Below are positions 34,422 through 45,452 of a stretch of 64,000 nucleotides of DNA, piece by piece. Made by a program: the position numbers and the translations under genes. Positions within the stretch are counted from its first letter, which is position 1; every line of letters starts with the position of its first letter. The notes below the pieces were generated by a model. It saw only the letters and a list, made by a program, of their open reading frames with translations. It was not told the DNA's origin and ran no database searches. Origin of the DNA: Liopterus haemorrhoidalis (Eukaryota; Arthropoda; Insecta; Coleoptera; Dytiscidae); assembly GCA_963971575.1 (NCBI GenBank), contig OZ020616.1, forward strand, positions 20,751,713 through 20,815,712, in the 5' to 3' direction.

Positions 34422-35364
34422 CAGTGCTGTGCAAAACATTTGCAACTGAACCTATATGTTTGAATATTGTTGCCTTTTTTAAATTAAATTCAATCAGAAA
34501 TTTTATTTATTATTATTTTTATAACTAATAATTATTCGCAAATAAAATACATAGATAATAATAGGTATAAACTATTTTTTATATAAAAACAATAGAAAAA
34601 TATAAAATTATTAATAATTAGCATGTGCAAAACAGTTACAACCTGCATACATATTAAATAAATTTCATATTAAATAATTAATTTTTTATAGGGAAACCTT
34701 TCTGTTTATTGACTAAGGCACATCGGCGCGGCATTGATTGAATTAAATTATTAATTATGGTAACTGGAATGGCCTCCCGGTGCCTTTTTGCTTCCTCAAA
34801 CTAATCGTCTGGGGTTTTGAATCTCTGATTGCCTATTCGGCATTTGACGATCTCCCAAAGATTGTCGATGGGGTTGAGATCTGGGGACTGTGCCGGCTAC
34901 TTAATAACATCAATATTTTACTCTTCGATCCAATCGTTGACGATCTTGGCCGTATGCTTTGGATCGTTATCATGCTAATACCTCCAAACAAGTGGCCTAT
35001 TCCAGTCTGCGTACGGAAGCATTGTATTTTGCAAAATATCTCTATAATCCAAAGCATTCATGTTGCCATAAATTCGTCTTAATGGACCTATTCCTTGTGC
35101 CGAGAAGCATCCCCAGGCCATAACGTTTCCACTTCCAAATTGAACTGTCCCTTTTGTATATCTCGGATTAAATCTTTCATTTCTAGGCCTTCTGACATTC
35201 GGTTTGCCATCACTTCCTAATTGATTTTTGTTTTTGTGGTAAAGTAGCCAATAACTATTAATAATAAAAATAATAATAAACTAAAATTCTAATTTAATTT
35301 AATTTAAAAAAAGCAACAATATTCAAACATATAGGTTCAGTTGCAAATGTTTTGCACAGCACTG
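34422..35364 (-). mobile_element. Tc1-like element (943 bp) inserted in the LINE
   Basis: It has excellent inverted ends of more than 50 bp, starting CAGTGCTGTGCAAAACATTT, with TA on both sides (34420-34421, 35365-35366). The interior encodes the second half of a transposase on the minus strand. The N-terminal half is deleted, so it is non-autonomous. Confidence 0.9.
34690..35230 (-). pseudogene. Tc1 transposase, C-terminal half
   Basis: On the minus strand: YTKGTVQFGSGNVMAWGCFS, RIYGNMNALDYRDILQNTML, then the catalytic block HDNDPKHTAKIVNDWIEE, SPQSPDLNPIDNLWEIVK-type motif (PAQSPDLNPIDNLWEIVKCR), and SMPRRCALVNKQKGFPIKN. The second Asp (DNDPKHTA) is kept. The third acidic residue, Glu in the usual NPIENLW, is Asp. 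In-frame stops lie at about 34980 and 34910. Confidence 0.8.
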
Positions 35365-35770
35365 TAATTTCATATCAACGGCGAATAACAAGAAATATGC
35401 ATGTTTTATTACTTTAGAAATGTCGTTGATATAAATTAAAAAAGAATTGGCCCCAAGTGGGACCCCTGAGGCACACCGGAAGTTACGTTTACGAAATCAG
35501 AAGTGAAGCCGTTAATGGTGACCGCTTGACTTCTATTACTTATATATGAAATAAGCCATCTGAGAAGGTCGCCGTGAATACCGAGAGAAACAATTTTACT
35601 GATCAAAATATTGTGGTCAATTTTATCGAAACATTTACTGAAATTTGTGTAGACTGAGTCCACTAGTACCCTTTGGTCAAGATGTTCCAACAACTGTTGT
35701 GTGTAAATGATTAAATTTGTATCGACAGATCTGCCGGAAAAAAACCATGTTGTTTACCATAACTTTACTA

Positions 35771-36240
35771 TAAGCTCCATATGAAATATGAAAAATTTAC
35801 CCCGAAACTTGAAAATGGTACTCGATAATAAAAATCTGTAAATTCACCATGATAAAGTGCCCGAAGAAAGTACACACCAAAACCACTTAATATTTTAATT
35901 TTGGAATTTATGAGCAAAAATTAAAAACAGGAAAATTAATATTTTTTATATAACAACTGTCTTTAAACATGTAAAAAATTAACGTGAAGTTTGAATTTTC
36001 GCACATTTCAAGATTTTGTAGATATCTAAGAAGTGACAAGAAATTGTACATATTAAAAATCATAAAGTTCGATAATGTTTCCATCTATCAACTTACAAGT
36101 GTACGTAATTACGAAATGAGCGCGCCTCAAGCTAGTTGTACAATTGCCCAGTCAGATAAGTAAGTACTGTTAGCACGGTATTGCAAAACATTCGATAATT
36201 TTTTAAAAAACAATCAGATCAAAAATTCCTATAGGGTAGT
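35771..36240. repeat. Family F fragment
   Basis: The loop phrase AAATTAACGTGAAGTTTGAA and the phrase AATCAGATCAAAAATTCCTA place this in the fold-back family. It is strongly diverged. Confidence 0.5.
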
Positions 36241-36714
36241 CGGCCAATTAGTGCAGTTGCGTCACTGGAAATGTCATCTTTTTTGTGACGTCATATTAAG
36301 TACGTTTACATGCATCAATTTACCGGATGTATCGAAATGAAATATAAGAATAAAATATAAGAATAAGAACAGAATAGAAACAAATAAACTATTCCAATAG
36401 GCAAAATAGTCCCAAAAAAAGCTGATGTGATTCAAAAATATGATCAAGGAAAAGAAAATAGAAATAAGTTGAATTTAACCTAAAAAGCTATGACTATACA
36501 CAATATCAAATAGAAATCTAGATCTATAAGAAAATATATAACTTAACATAAAATTGCTAAATAAACAACAAACTAAATAAAAAAGGTTTTAGAAATTAAT
36601 ATAAGTTAGATATGTGAACACAAGTATCAAAACAAATCAGAACGTATTATAAAATGTCAAATGTAAACATAGTTAAATTTAGCGATAGCAATACATTTGT
36701 CCCAATATTAAATA

Positions 36715-38178
36715 CAGCCATGGTCATATGTATTAGGCACTTAATGATTTAGTATACTTAGTCCAGATTAACAAGTTTCGAGGCAATTAAGGAATACAGG
36801 TGTGCTTCTCAGAAGCCCTAATGACTTTTGGGAAGGTATGATTTTAATATGTTAAGCTCCAAACAAGCTGGAGGGGGATGCCATATAAAATAGGTTTTTC
36901 GTTCAATAGCAATCAGTTCTAATACAGATTTTATCCAAGTGAGCAAGTGTTGATTTAAGAAAAATTTTGGTTTAACGAATTATAGAAGTGTGACGATACC
37001 GAAAAAAAGACAATTAACAGTTGGCGAGCACGCCCAGATAGTGTTATTGCATAAGCAGGGTGTCACCCAATGCGATATTGCAAAACAAATGAAATGTTCT
37101 CGGTGCGCAGTCCAAACAACAATTAAATGGTTCAACGAGATTGAATCTTATGAAAATCGACCCAAAAGTGGTCGAAAACGAAGAACCAGTGCAAGGCAAG
37201 ACCGTATTTTGGAGCGGATAACTCTTCGAGATAGGACGAAAACTTCAAAAGAACTCTCTTTCGAATTACTGCAAGACAACGGAATAAATTTAGCAGCAAG
37301 TAGTGTTAGAAGACTTGTTGAACGTAATTTGTGTGGGAGAAAGGCACGACGTAAACCACTTCTCACTGACAGGCATAAGGAACTACGTCTTTCGTGGGCA
37401 AAAAAATACAAAAATTGGACCGAAGAGGACTGGGCTAAAGTTATATGGACGGATGAAACCAATGTGGAGGTAATATTCTACTAATGTATTAGCAATAATA
37501 ATCCAGTAAAATACAAAAAATCACTTTAAAGAACATCTTCTTTAAAAAAAATATATATATATTTTTTCTTTATTTTATTATTAGTTATTCGGTCAACCTG
37601 GGGCTCGCTACGTTCGTAGAAGAAGCGGTGAAGCTTTCCAAGAAGAATGTCTGATCCCTACTGTGAAATATGGAAGAGGGAGTATAATGATTTGGGGTTC
37701 CATGTCTGCCAGTGGCGTCGGCAATGTTTTTTTGTGTGAAAGACGCATGAACAACCAGATAATACAACGTGCCACAAATCCCGCGAAGCAATGCGTTGGT
37801 TTGAAGAAAACGACATTCCACTTTTATCATGGCCACCCCAGTCTCCTGATCTATCTCCGATAGAAAATTTGTGGTACATTTTAAAGTGCAAGATTGCAAA
37901 ACACAAATTCAGCTCAAAAACAATGCTGAAACAAAGAATAATTGAAGAGTGGAACGCAATTTCACCAGATGTGTGTAAAAATTTGGTATCAAGTATGTCA
38001 CGTAAAATAAAATTATTAATTAAGGCTGGAGGAGGATCCATAAAATATTAAATTGATGTATTAATTTTATAATAAATGTAAGTAATTATAAGTGGTATAA
38101 ATTTGTTTTTCTCAAAATTACCTATTCCAAAAATTATTCATTAGAATAACAAGTGCCTAATACATATGAGCATGGCTG
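36715..38178 (+). mobile_element. Tc1-like element with intron-containing transposase (1464 bp)
   Basis: The inverted ends CAGCCATGGTCATATGTATT and, from the right, CAGCCATGCTCATATGTATT continue for about 30 bp (TAGGCACTT). Each is flanked by TA (36713-36714, 38179-38180). A single transposase gene, internally deleted, fills the middle. Element ends and gene are much better preserved than in the relative at 14776. Confidence 0.9.
36990..38051 (+). pseudogene. Tc1-family transposase, spliced, with internal deletion
   Basis: Exon 1 (36993-37468) encodes about 158 residues: HTH with VTQCDIAKQMKCSRCAVQT, the basic hook PKSGRKRRTSARQDR, a second HTH, and the first catalytic block VIWTDETNVE. Then comes GTAATA and about 116 bp of AT-rich intron ending TTATTATTAG at 37584. 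Exon 2 resumes exactly in register: LFGQPGARYVRRRSGEAFQE, then GRGSIMIWGSMSASGVGNVF. After CERRMN (about 37752) some codons are missing and the frame shifts. The rest reads DNTTCHKSREAMRWFEENDI, WPPQSPDLSPIENLWYILK and ends GGGSIKY at 38051. The catalytic D, D, E are all visible, but the deletion inactivates the gene. The start codon could be GTG 36990 or the following ATG. Confidence 0.85.
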
Positions 38179-38209
38179 TAAAAACTTTGTAATCTTCATC
38201 TTGTAAAAT

Positions 38210-38677
38210 CAGCGTTTCCCAACCCTTTTTCATTGCAGACCGGCCTAAAAAAAATCGCGGAGCGGCAAGTTTAGAAAGTACTGTATATCGCAAAAGTTTT
38301 ATATTTTTTATTGCACTGAATACAAACACAAAAAAAAAAACAAATAAAAAATCAAATATAATTAGTGAAAAAGAATCAAATTATTACTTAAACAATTAAC
38401 AGATAAAGGACCGAGATTTTCATCTCAAAATGAAGTGGGTTTATAACTTATTAGGCGAATAGTTGCATAGTAAAATGAATTTTTTTTTATTGAATAAATT
38501 TATTGCGAGGTGGATATCTCGGCCCTGAATAAAAATAAAATATGTATCGTTTATTGTGGAAAGTAATTATTATTGTATTTTATAAATTAACATAATTTTT
38601 TGTTTTATAAACTTGATCAGAAAAATAATTCTGCGAACCGGCAAAAAATCTCGCGGACCGGCGGTTGGGAAACACTG
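38210..38677. mobile_element. hAT-type MITE, 468 bp
   Basis: CAGCGTTTCCCAACC and GGTTGGGAAACACTG ends, with subterminal GACCGGC / GCCGGTC repeats. The 8-bp flanks TGTAAAAT (38202-38209) and TTCAAAAT (38678-38685) agree at 6 positions. A lone related end (GGTTGGGAAATTCTG) is at 19096. Confidence 0.75.
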
Positions 38678-39263
38678 TTCAAAATGACACAAACTAAATA
38701 TGACTTCAAAATGTATATTTTAGTAAAATAAAAAAGTGTAGAGCAATATTAGTCTATAATTCACATGCAAAAAAAAACGATTTATTTTTTCACAAGATTT
38801 TATTTTTGGGTTTTTTAACAGGATTTTGGAAGAATCGTGTCGAAATAAATAAGTTTAAAAAAAAAATCGTTCCTTAATCTACCCCTTAAGAGTTTTCTTT
38901 TTTCATTCCACATACAAAATTTATCAAAAATAATATTTTTCTTTCAACGACACAAAAAATTCGATATTTTTCGAAAAACTAATCTGTTCAAAAATTCCTG
39001 TTGAACTATTTCGATACCTATCAATACACCTTGTTGAGATTTTTTTTTCCAGATTTTTAGACTAACCTCTCTGGGAAAGAGGGTATGAAACAAAAGTTTG
39101 GCATATTTTTAACGAAAATCGAGTAAAAATTTGTTCGTTTATCTAGCATCAAGAGGTTTTATTCAAAAATTTAAAAAAATATTATATTTTTTCGTTAAAT
39201 ACAAATTTGTTTATATTTTTCGGGCGACATGTTTTTTCAAAGTCTCAGTAATTTTTCTAAAGG

Positions 39264-40487
39264 GTCTTTCAATACGGACGCTCGAAATTTGTTAGGTTTA
39301 TAGCAGCCATGTTGTTAAAGTGACATCTGTCAAATTTGTTGTCAATTGTTTAGTAGTACAGCAAATTACCATGGAAGGTTATAGCGTTGAACAACGTGTG
39401 CAAATCATCAAATTTTATTATCAAAGTCACTGCTCCGTTCAGGAACGTTCCTAGCAATACGTGATTTTTATCCTCGCCACAACCGTCCTGCCGAGTCGAC
39501 TATTCGACGTTTGGTGGCCAAATTCGAGTCAACCGGTTCGGTAAATAATCAACGCAAGATCTGCTGAAAACATCGCTGCTGTGCGTGAGAGTGTACGGGA
39601 AAACACAAGACAGTCAATTTTTCGTTGTTCACAAGAACTTGACTTTTCTGTGACTTCAACTTGGCGAATTTTGCGTCGGGTCTTGGATCCGCACCCGTAT
39701 AAAATCCAACTAACCCAGGAACTTAAAGTAAACGACCATAAACAACGCCGTGTATTCTCTGATTGGGCTCTGGAGCAGTTGGAAGTTGACCCAAATTTCG
39801 CCCAAAAAACTCATCTTTAGCGACGAGGCCCAATTTTGGATGAATGGATATGTGAACAAGCAAAATTGTCGGATTTGGGGCGATACCAATACACACGAGA
39901 TAAACCAGCACCAAATGCATCCCGAGAAAGTCACTGTTTGGCGCGGATTTTGATCTGGCGGAATCATCGGTCCATACTTCTTCCAAAACGAAACTGGCAT
40001 TGCCATAACCGTCAACGGCGAGCGCTACAGATCGATGATAAGCAACTTCTTGTGGCGTAAACTGGATGATATAAATACCGATAACATGTGGTTCCAACAG
40101 GACGGCGCTACGTGCCACACAGCACATGCCACGATGGGCATTCTGCACGAGCGATTTGAGGACATAGTTATATCGCGCGGCGGCGACGTGAACTGGCCAC
40201 CGAGATCGTGCGATTTAACGCCTTTAGACTTCTTCCTTTGGGGCTATCTTAAATCGCAGATCTATGCGAATAAACCGCAAACAATTGACGCCCTCAAAGC
40301 CAACATAATAAACGCCATCCAGTAAATTCAGCCAGACGTATGCGACAAAGTCATTGAACGATATATTCCACACTTAATGCCATAAAATATACTTCCAAAT
40401 ATATATATATATATATATATTGGGTGGATATTTCACACACAATATGATTTATTAACATTTTAAAATCGAGCGTCCTTATTGAAAGAC
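39264..40487 (+). mobile_element. mariner-superfamily element (HTH + DDE_3 type)
   Basis: The inverted ends are TCTTTCAATACGGACGCTCG and CGAGCGTCCTTATTGAAAGA. It carries one transposase pseudogene (39371-40380) and an (AT)n tract at 40400-40420. The target duplication is not clear. Confidence 0.75.
39371..40380 (+). pseudogene. Transposase pseudogene, frameshifted
   Basis: Start MEGYSVEQRVQIIKFYYQSH (39371), then a frameshift at about 39440. AENIAAVRESVRENTRQSIF, TSTWRILRRVLDPHPYKIQL and DWALEQLEVDPNFAQK follow. After another shift come the catalytic blocks IFSDEAQFWMNGYVNKQN, NMWFQQDGATCHTAHATMG and WPPRSCDLTPLDFFLWGYLK (40195-40250), then a degraded tail. All three acidic residues are visible. 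This family is widespread in insects and carries an N-terminal HTH region followed by a DDE_3 core. Confidence 0.85.
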
Positions 40488-41459
40488 GAGTCAAAGATAT
40501 GCATGTCAAATTACAACTCTCTAGATCTAGCGATTCACAACAATTTCTACTGTTCAGACAGACAGCCACATGAGTGAGGGTATTAATTAAATAGGAGTGG
40601 GGGCGACAGAAATATGTGTTAAATTGGAAAGGGATGTTTATTACTAAAATGTTGAGAAACACTAGTCTGCCACAATTTGGACACCCTTTGGTAGGAAGAG
40701 ACAAAAAGCGACTAGAGAGAGATGAAAAACATACATTTAATTCGTCTTCCTCTACGCCTTCTCCTATAAGGTGAAGGTTGGTAATTATTATAAAGTCTGT
40801 TCAAGATAAGTATGACGACACACTTCGCTAGTTTAAATGTCAATGTTAAAATGTAATGGAACTAACATGCAAGCATTACTCAGTTATTATATTTGGCTTC
40901 CATAGGTTGGTAGCCGTTTCCTACGTTGCCACATCTCCTTAAACATTTCTCCTCGTAGAATATTTTTGTTTCACAGGTGGCCGACTGAGGTTATGCTTAC
41001 GTTTTATTCTAAAGTGTATCAAATATTAGTATATTAAAAGTGCCGAAAGCTCTTAGTAAACCATGCTCGCGTCCGAAGCATTGTTTTGTCTTTATTAATT
41101 ATTTTTAATAATTCTTGTTCACTGACATTTTTATTTGTTTACTGCCTTCTTATTTATTTTTTAATGGGTGATACTACAGGTCAAAAGAAGGCGAAAAACC
41201 TTGGAACACCTTAGTAAAAGTTTTATAATAAAAGAGATATTGATTTTTTAAGTTTTTAATTTTTGGGGTTTTTCCGCCATAACTCTCCAAATATTTATCC
41301 AACCAAAAAAATTGCATCTACATAAACGATTTGTTTTCTTATTCTTAACAATATTTGTCATATATATTTTTGCTGTTAAGTAAATAATAAGGAAGTAATT
41401 TAAATTTTTAATTTTTGAGGTTAAAAATTAAAACGTGACAATAACGGTCATGCTACACG

Positions 41460-41560
41460 TTATCTACCCATTACCCGTTAACTAACGAGTAATTAACGGG
41501 TATCGGGTATTTAGCGGGTAATTAACGGATAGCGAATAATTAACGGATAATTGTGTGAGG
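41460..41560 (+). repeat. GGGTAAYTAAC minisatellite, left block
   Basis: Degenerate 10-20-base units of the form ACGGGTAATTAACGGGTATC repeat about six times. An equivalent block in the same orientation is at 42543-42690. A family F fragment lies between. Confidence 0.7.
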
Positions 41561-41629
41561 TATTTTGAGTATTTATTTATCTGTGACTAGTAGGAATTAA
41601 GTATAAGTATTCCATAATGCACCTGTGCT

Positions 41630-42540
41630 TATTTTTAGGGTTTTGTAGATAGGACCACCAAAAAACTCTTATTAAGTCACTCATGTATCTGTTTGTCTGT
41701 ACTGCAGAAATTCTAGCCAAATGGCTTAAGATAGAAAGTTGAAATTTGGCATGCGTATATAACTCTTTGACCCACATGTAGGAAAAATACTAAGGGCCGG
41801 TTTCTGAAAGCTTAGCCAAGTTTAATCTTTTGGTTAAACTCGGTTACAATATAACAATCCCATAAGTAACCATAGCAACCATTTTCTAACTATTTGGCTA
41901 CAGCTAACTAAGCTTTCAGAAATCGGTCTTTCGAGTTCAAAAACTACATCACGAAATAAATATAAACAAATATGTATTTAATGAAAAAATAAATATTTTT
42001 TTATAAGATTTTCGCTAAATATATGCCAAAAAACTTTTGTCCCCCACCCAATTTCCCAGAGGGGTTGATGTTTTTGAGATTTGTGTCGCTGAAAAAAAAT
42101 ATTATTTTTTAAATAATTTATTGTGTGGTATCAAATGGAAGCTCTTAAGACGAATAAGGAACGAAAAGTTGTTTTTTAAAATTAGTTTCTTTTAACAAGA
42201 TTTTGGCCAAAAATTGGAAAAAATCATAGGTAATGTACATTGATCTGAGCCGGAAATGTACGAGAGAAATAAACTATCTTTTTAATTAATGGCTAAATTA
42301 TGGCTTATTATTTAAATTTAGTTTAAAAAAAAATAAATAAATGGAAGGAGCTTCCATTTATTTATTTATTACTCAAATAACAAATAAAAATGTTCAAAAA
42401 ATGTTTATCAAAAAATTATTTTTAGACATCCAGTATTATGTTGGCTTCTTACACTTATTAAATACCTACAAAACCCTGAAATATGTGAAAACTCAGACTT
42501 CACATCAATTTTGCTTTACTTACTTTTCATTTTTATATAT
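41630..42540. repeat. Family F copy between two minisatellite blocks
   Basis: It starts TTTTTAGGGTTTTGTAG (41636) with the arm phrase AGAAAGTTGAAATTTGGCAT. It ends in the loop phrase CTCAGACTTCACATCAATTT near 42510. At 41790-41932 it contains a small Harbinger-like MITE with ends GGGCCGGTTTCTGAAAGCTT and AAGCTTTCAGAAATCGGTC. Confidence 0.65.
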
Positions 42541-42542
42541 GA

Positions 42543-42690
42543 ATGGGTAGTGGGTAATTAACGGGTAACGGGTAATTATCGGATAGCGGGAATTATCTGG
42601 TAATGGGTAATTAACGTGTAACGGGTAATTATCGGGTAGTGGGTAACTAACGGGTAGTGGGTAATATCCCGGTAATTGTTGCGGGTACCC
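42543..42690 (+). repeat. GGGTAAYTAAC minisatellite, right block
   Basis: About nine degenerate units such as GGGTAATTAACGGGTAACGG and GGGTAGTGGGTAACTAACGG. Their open reading on the minus strand (YPLPDNYPLHVNYPLPD) is a by-product of the repeat. Confidence 0.75.
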
Positions 42691-43249
42691 AGTTCCATAA
42701 TTTCTAGTTCTCGTCATTCCTACTACTGACACTGAACTCTATTCTCTGATCATGATTGCGTACGAAAGTTTCTGAATGCGCAATTTCCTGACTACCTTCA
42801 GTTAAAATGGCGACGCAGCTTGAAACGTGGTCCCATATACTAATCCAAAATGTTATTCATTTGTTATGGGCAAAACTTGAGGCAACTCATTGATAGCCGT
42901 ATGCGACGAAAATGCAATAAATGTTCAGTATGTTTAAGGAAAAACATTCTGTAACAAGTAGCGTAGCTGCATACTAAACACTGTGACAACTGGGATGCGT
43001 TCAGTATTTCGTTAGACGAAAAGTATGTATTTTGATAACGTAGAAATGCAAGCTGCAGCATGTTTATACATGATATGTAGAAGACGCAGAGCAAAAAAAA
43101 AAAAGAAATTGTTGGATGAAAAAGTTGATTAAAAAGCGCGGAACTTGCGAGTTGTGAACATTTTAATTCGTGAATTTCGCGAGGGAGATGAGCTTTAATA
43201 AGCTAGTAATTCACACTATGTTGGGCGAGTAAAATGTGCGTCTTTATTA

Positions 43250-44110
43250 ACCTCTTCTTCGGTTCTGACCCAGATTGTCAAGCTCTTGTAACAAATATTA
43301 ACAAGATCTACTATCTACTCTTAAATTATGAGAAATGTAGTTTCATACATTTCTAAAAATAAGCTGACTAACAATGTTAGCCAGTTAAAAATAAGAAATC
43401 TGTTATACAAGTTGCATCTGCGGAACTTCTGGGTATTCATTTGGACCAGCATCTTACTTGGGATACTCAAATTGACTTTTTGTGGAAAAGAATGTCCCAA
43501 GCATGTTGGAAAATAAAAATGATATCTGGGTATTCATTTGGACCAGCATCTTACTTGGGATACTCAAATTGACTTTTTGTGGAAAAGGATGTCCCAAGAA
43601 TGTTGGAAAATAAATATGATATCCAAGACATATTGTAAGGAAGTAGTCAGAACCTATTAGTTTGCAAATATATATTCTATACTACCATATGGTATACTTT
43701 GTTGGAGCACAGGTTTAGTACTCATCAGATTGTTTCGGCTACAAAAACGTATTCTTAGTAATATGGTTGGTTGCAGCCAAAGAACATCCTGCGTTAATAT
43801 TTTTTTAAATCTAAAGATATTGACTTTACCATGTATGTATGTGTGTCAAGCCTGTGTATATATACGACAAAATTTGTCAGATTATGATAGAAGGTCAGAT
43901 ATACATGCATACAACACGAGGAACTAAGCACATTTACAGGTACCTAAAACTAAATGTGCAATTACTTCTAACAACCCGGCCGTATGATCAAAGAAAATTT
44001 ACAACAATCTGCCGCAACACCTCAAAGATTATGGCCCACTTAAAACATTTAAATGTCAGCTTGTTGACTTCTTAATAAAAAAGTGCTACTACAACGTCGC
44101 TAAATAAGTC
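43250..44110 (+). pseudogene. Non-LTR retrotransposon C-terminal fragment
   Basis: ELLGIHLDQHLTWDTQIDFL and WKRMSQACWKIK (43424-43515) are the post-RT LG(I/V).LD..L.W..HI motif of Jockey/CR1-type ORFs. A 97-bp tandem duplication (43429-43622) follows, then LQIYILYYHMVYFVG and YNLPQHLKDYGPLKTFKCQL-type remnants in shifting frames. 5' truncated, multiply frameshifted. Confidence 0.65.
43429..43622 (+). repeat. 97-bp tandem duplication within the LINE fragment
   Basis: CTGGGTATTCATTTGGACCA starts at 43429 and again at 43526. The two 97-bp units differ at only a few positions. Since 97 is not a multiple of three, the duplication shifts the LINE frame. Confidence 0.9.
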
Positions 44111-44139
44111 TCCGGTCTAACTAAAAAAAAAATTTTTTT

Positions 44140-44500
44140 TTTTTTAGATATTCGGCTTTATTCATCAACATACTCTCCTTCATGAGTGATACATTCATTC
44201 CAACGCTCCTAAAATTAAAAAAATTAAAATTAATTAATTAATTTAAATTCAGCATACCAATCAGTAATAGTTCATTTGCCTGGTACAGAGTCACTATAAA
44301 GCTTATCAAGCCACTGTTTGAAAGCCATTCTTTTGAAAATTACAAAACTGGAGTCAGTAAAACTACTGTAACCTCTAAAATAATTGTCAGAATGTCATGA
44401 AATTTCCACACGTATCGTTTGAAGGTTGATACTATCAAGAAATCATATGGGTCTGTCAACAGTGTTGCCATATATATGTCAGACCGGAAACTTATTGAGT
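44140..44500 (-). pseudogene. Deletion derivative of a mariner transposase (N- to C-terminal fusion)
   Basis: On the minus strand, FKQWLDKLYSDSVPGK followed by TDWYAEFK (44325-44250) is a mariner N-terminal HTH region. Then, without the catalytic core, comes ERWNECITHEGEYVDE (44210-44165), the extreme C-terminus. CAGACCGGAAACTTATTGAG at 44482 looks like the outer end. Confidence 0.6.
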
Positions 44501-44689
44501 GAAGTGTTATGTGTATATTTTACAAAGTCATAAAAATAGACTAACTCATGTATTGATTTTTATAAAATTTTACTTTAAATTTTTTTTTTATATATATTTA
44601 TTTATTTTATATTTTACAAAACTAAATTATCAGAATTTTTTTATTAAATGACGAAGTTGAATTGATTATTTGGTTTATTAATAGTATAT

Positions 44690-44815
44690 TATTATATGAG
44701 CGATTATGACGGCCATTATTCACGAAGATGACGTTTGAGCCCACGAGTCGCAGGCGAGTGGCGCAAATCATCTGAGTGAATAATGGCCATAATAGCGAAT
44801 GTAATACTATACTTT
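44690..44815. mobile_element. Small hairpin repeat
   Basis: ATTATGACGGCCATTATTCAC is mirrored by GTGAATAATGGCCATAAT about 75 bases later. The centre has CGCAGGCGAGTGGCGC, similar to a phrase on the minus strand near 51500. Probably a MITE; target site not resolved. Confidence 0.5.
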
Positions 44816-44830
44816 TTCCACATCTATTAA

Positions 44831-44938
44831 CACGTTGACTGCCAAGGCAAGATTCAGGATTCTTGTCTCAGAAGTCAATTTGATATAACCATTATTATAT
44901 TAAGTCAATGTACTGCAAGTAATATCGCAGTCAACGTG
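44831..44938. mobile_element. piggyBac-like MITE, 108 bp, TTAA target
   Basis: CACGTTGACTGC and GCAGTCAACGTG ends lie directly between two TTAA tetranucleotides (44827-44830, 44939-44942). TTAA duplication with CA/CC ends is the piggyBac signature. Too short to code. Confidence 0.8.
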
Positions 44939-45278
44939 TTAAACAAATAAATTAGACTCAAAATTGATAAGTAAATTGATAGGAGTAAATTGATAGAAAA
45001 AGTAATTAAATACTAACGTCTAATGGTATTTCTATTAGTAATGTAATTAGAATGAGTAATAAGTAATAACAAATAACTGATAAGTTTTCTATGACAGCTA
45101 CACTAATGCAAGATTTTGTATATATTACAAATATTTTCTGTATTATTTATCTTGTGGTAATTTGAAACTGTTTTGACTATAATAATAATCAAATGTTCTT
45201 ACATATGAAAAATAATGATATGCCCAATATTATGTATGTATATAATCTTCTGGACCAATAAAATTATTATTACTATAG

Positions 45279-45452
45279 GCTATTCCAAACGGTTCAGCGG
45301 AATTAAATGGAATTTTTGTTATATCAAGTTGTCATGAGCCCAGTTTTTAATGGTCGAAGTGAGATTTTGCTAAATAAAATGACCAAAAGTATCATTCAAT
45401 CGTTAAAAGTTACTAGTTTTCAAAATCTAGTTCCGCTTAAACAAAAGACCAT
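45279..45452. mobile_element. Short family C relative
   Basis: CTATTCCAAACGGTTCAGCG at the left and CTAGTTCCGCTTAAACAAAA at the right enclose AAATGACCAAAAGTATC. This matches the short family C pattern. Confidence 0.55.

Larger units (their letters stand above)
33600..35770 (-). pseudogene. Non-LTR retrotransposon (Jockey-type), split by a Tc1
   Basis: Upstream part (35770-35370): NFSKCFDKIDHNILISKIVS, RWLISYISNRSQAVTINGF, VTSGVPQGSHLGPILF. Downstream part (34421-33600): KRSSIIKDLGVLLDSKFSY, ALKMLGFITTKSFNS, then KNLYFAYVSSILNYSSVIWN and a degraded C-terminus (LPLQKRRILSDILMLYRIVN). The YADD block is altered next to the Tc1 insertion (34422-35364). Both parts are on the same strand and read through once the insert is removed. 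Confidence 0.75.
38788..40590. repeat. Family F copy interrupted by a mariner-superfamily element
   Basis: The left part 38788-39263 and right part 40488-40590 (ending in the ACAGACAGACAG terminal tract) are collinear with the right half of the fold-back element at 5369-7472. The phrase GTCAAAGATATGCATGTC continues where TTTTTCTAAAGG stopped. The insert is 39264-40487. Confidence 0.65.

Noticed and set aside
34780..35082. Plus-strand frame of 100 codons
   Set aside because: Antisense to the Tc1 transposase half at 34690-35230.
37585..38041. Minus-strand frames over the Tc1 transposase
   Set aside because: Shadows of the transposase exon 2 on the plus strand.
42885..43090. Cys-rich plus-strand peptide (RRKCNKCSVCLRKN) suggesting a zinc finger
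   Set aside because: Stops within 16 codons and no continuation fits CXXC, THAP or piggyBac Cys-rich patterns.
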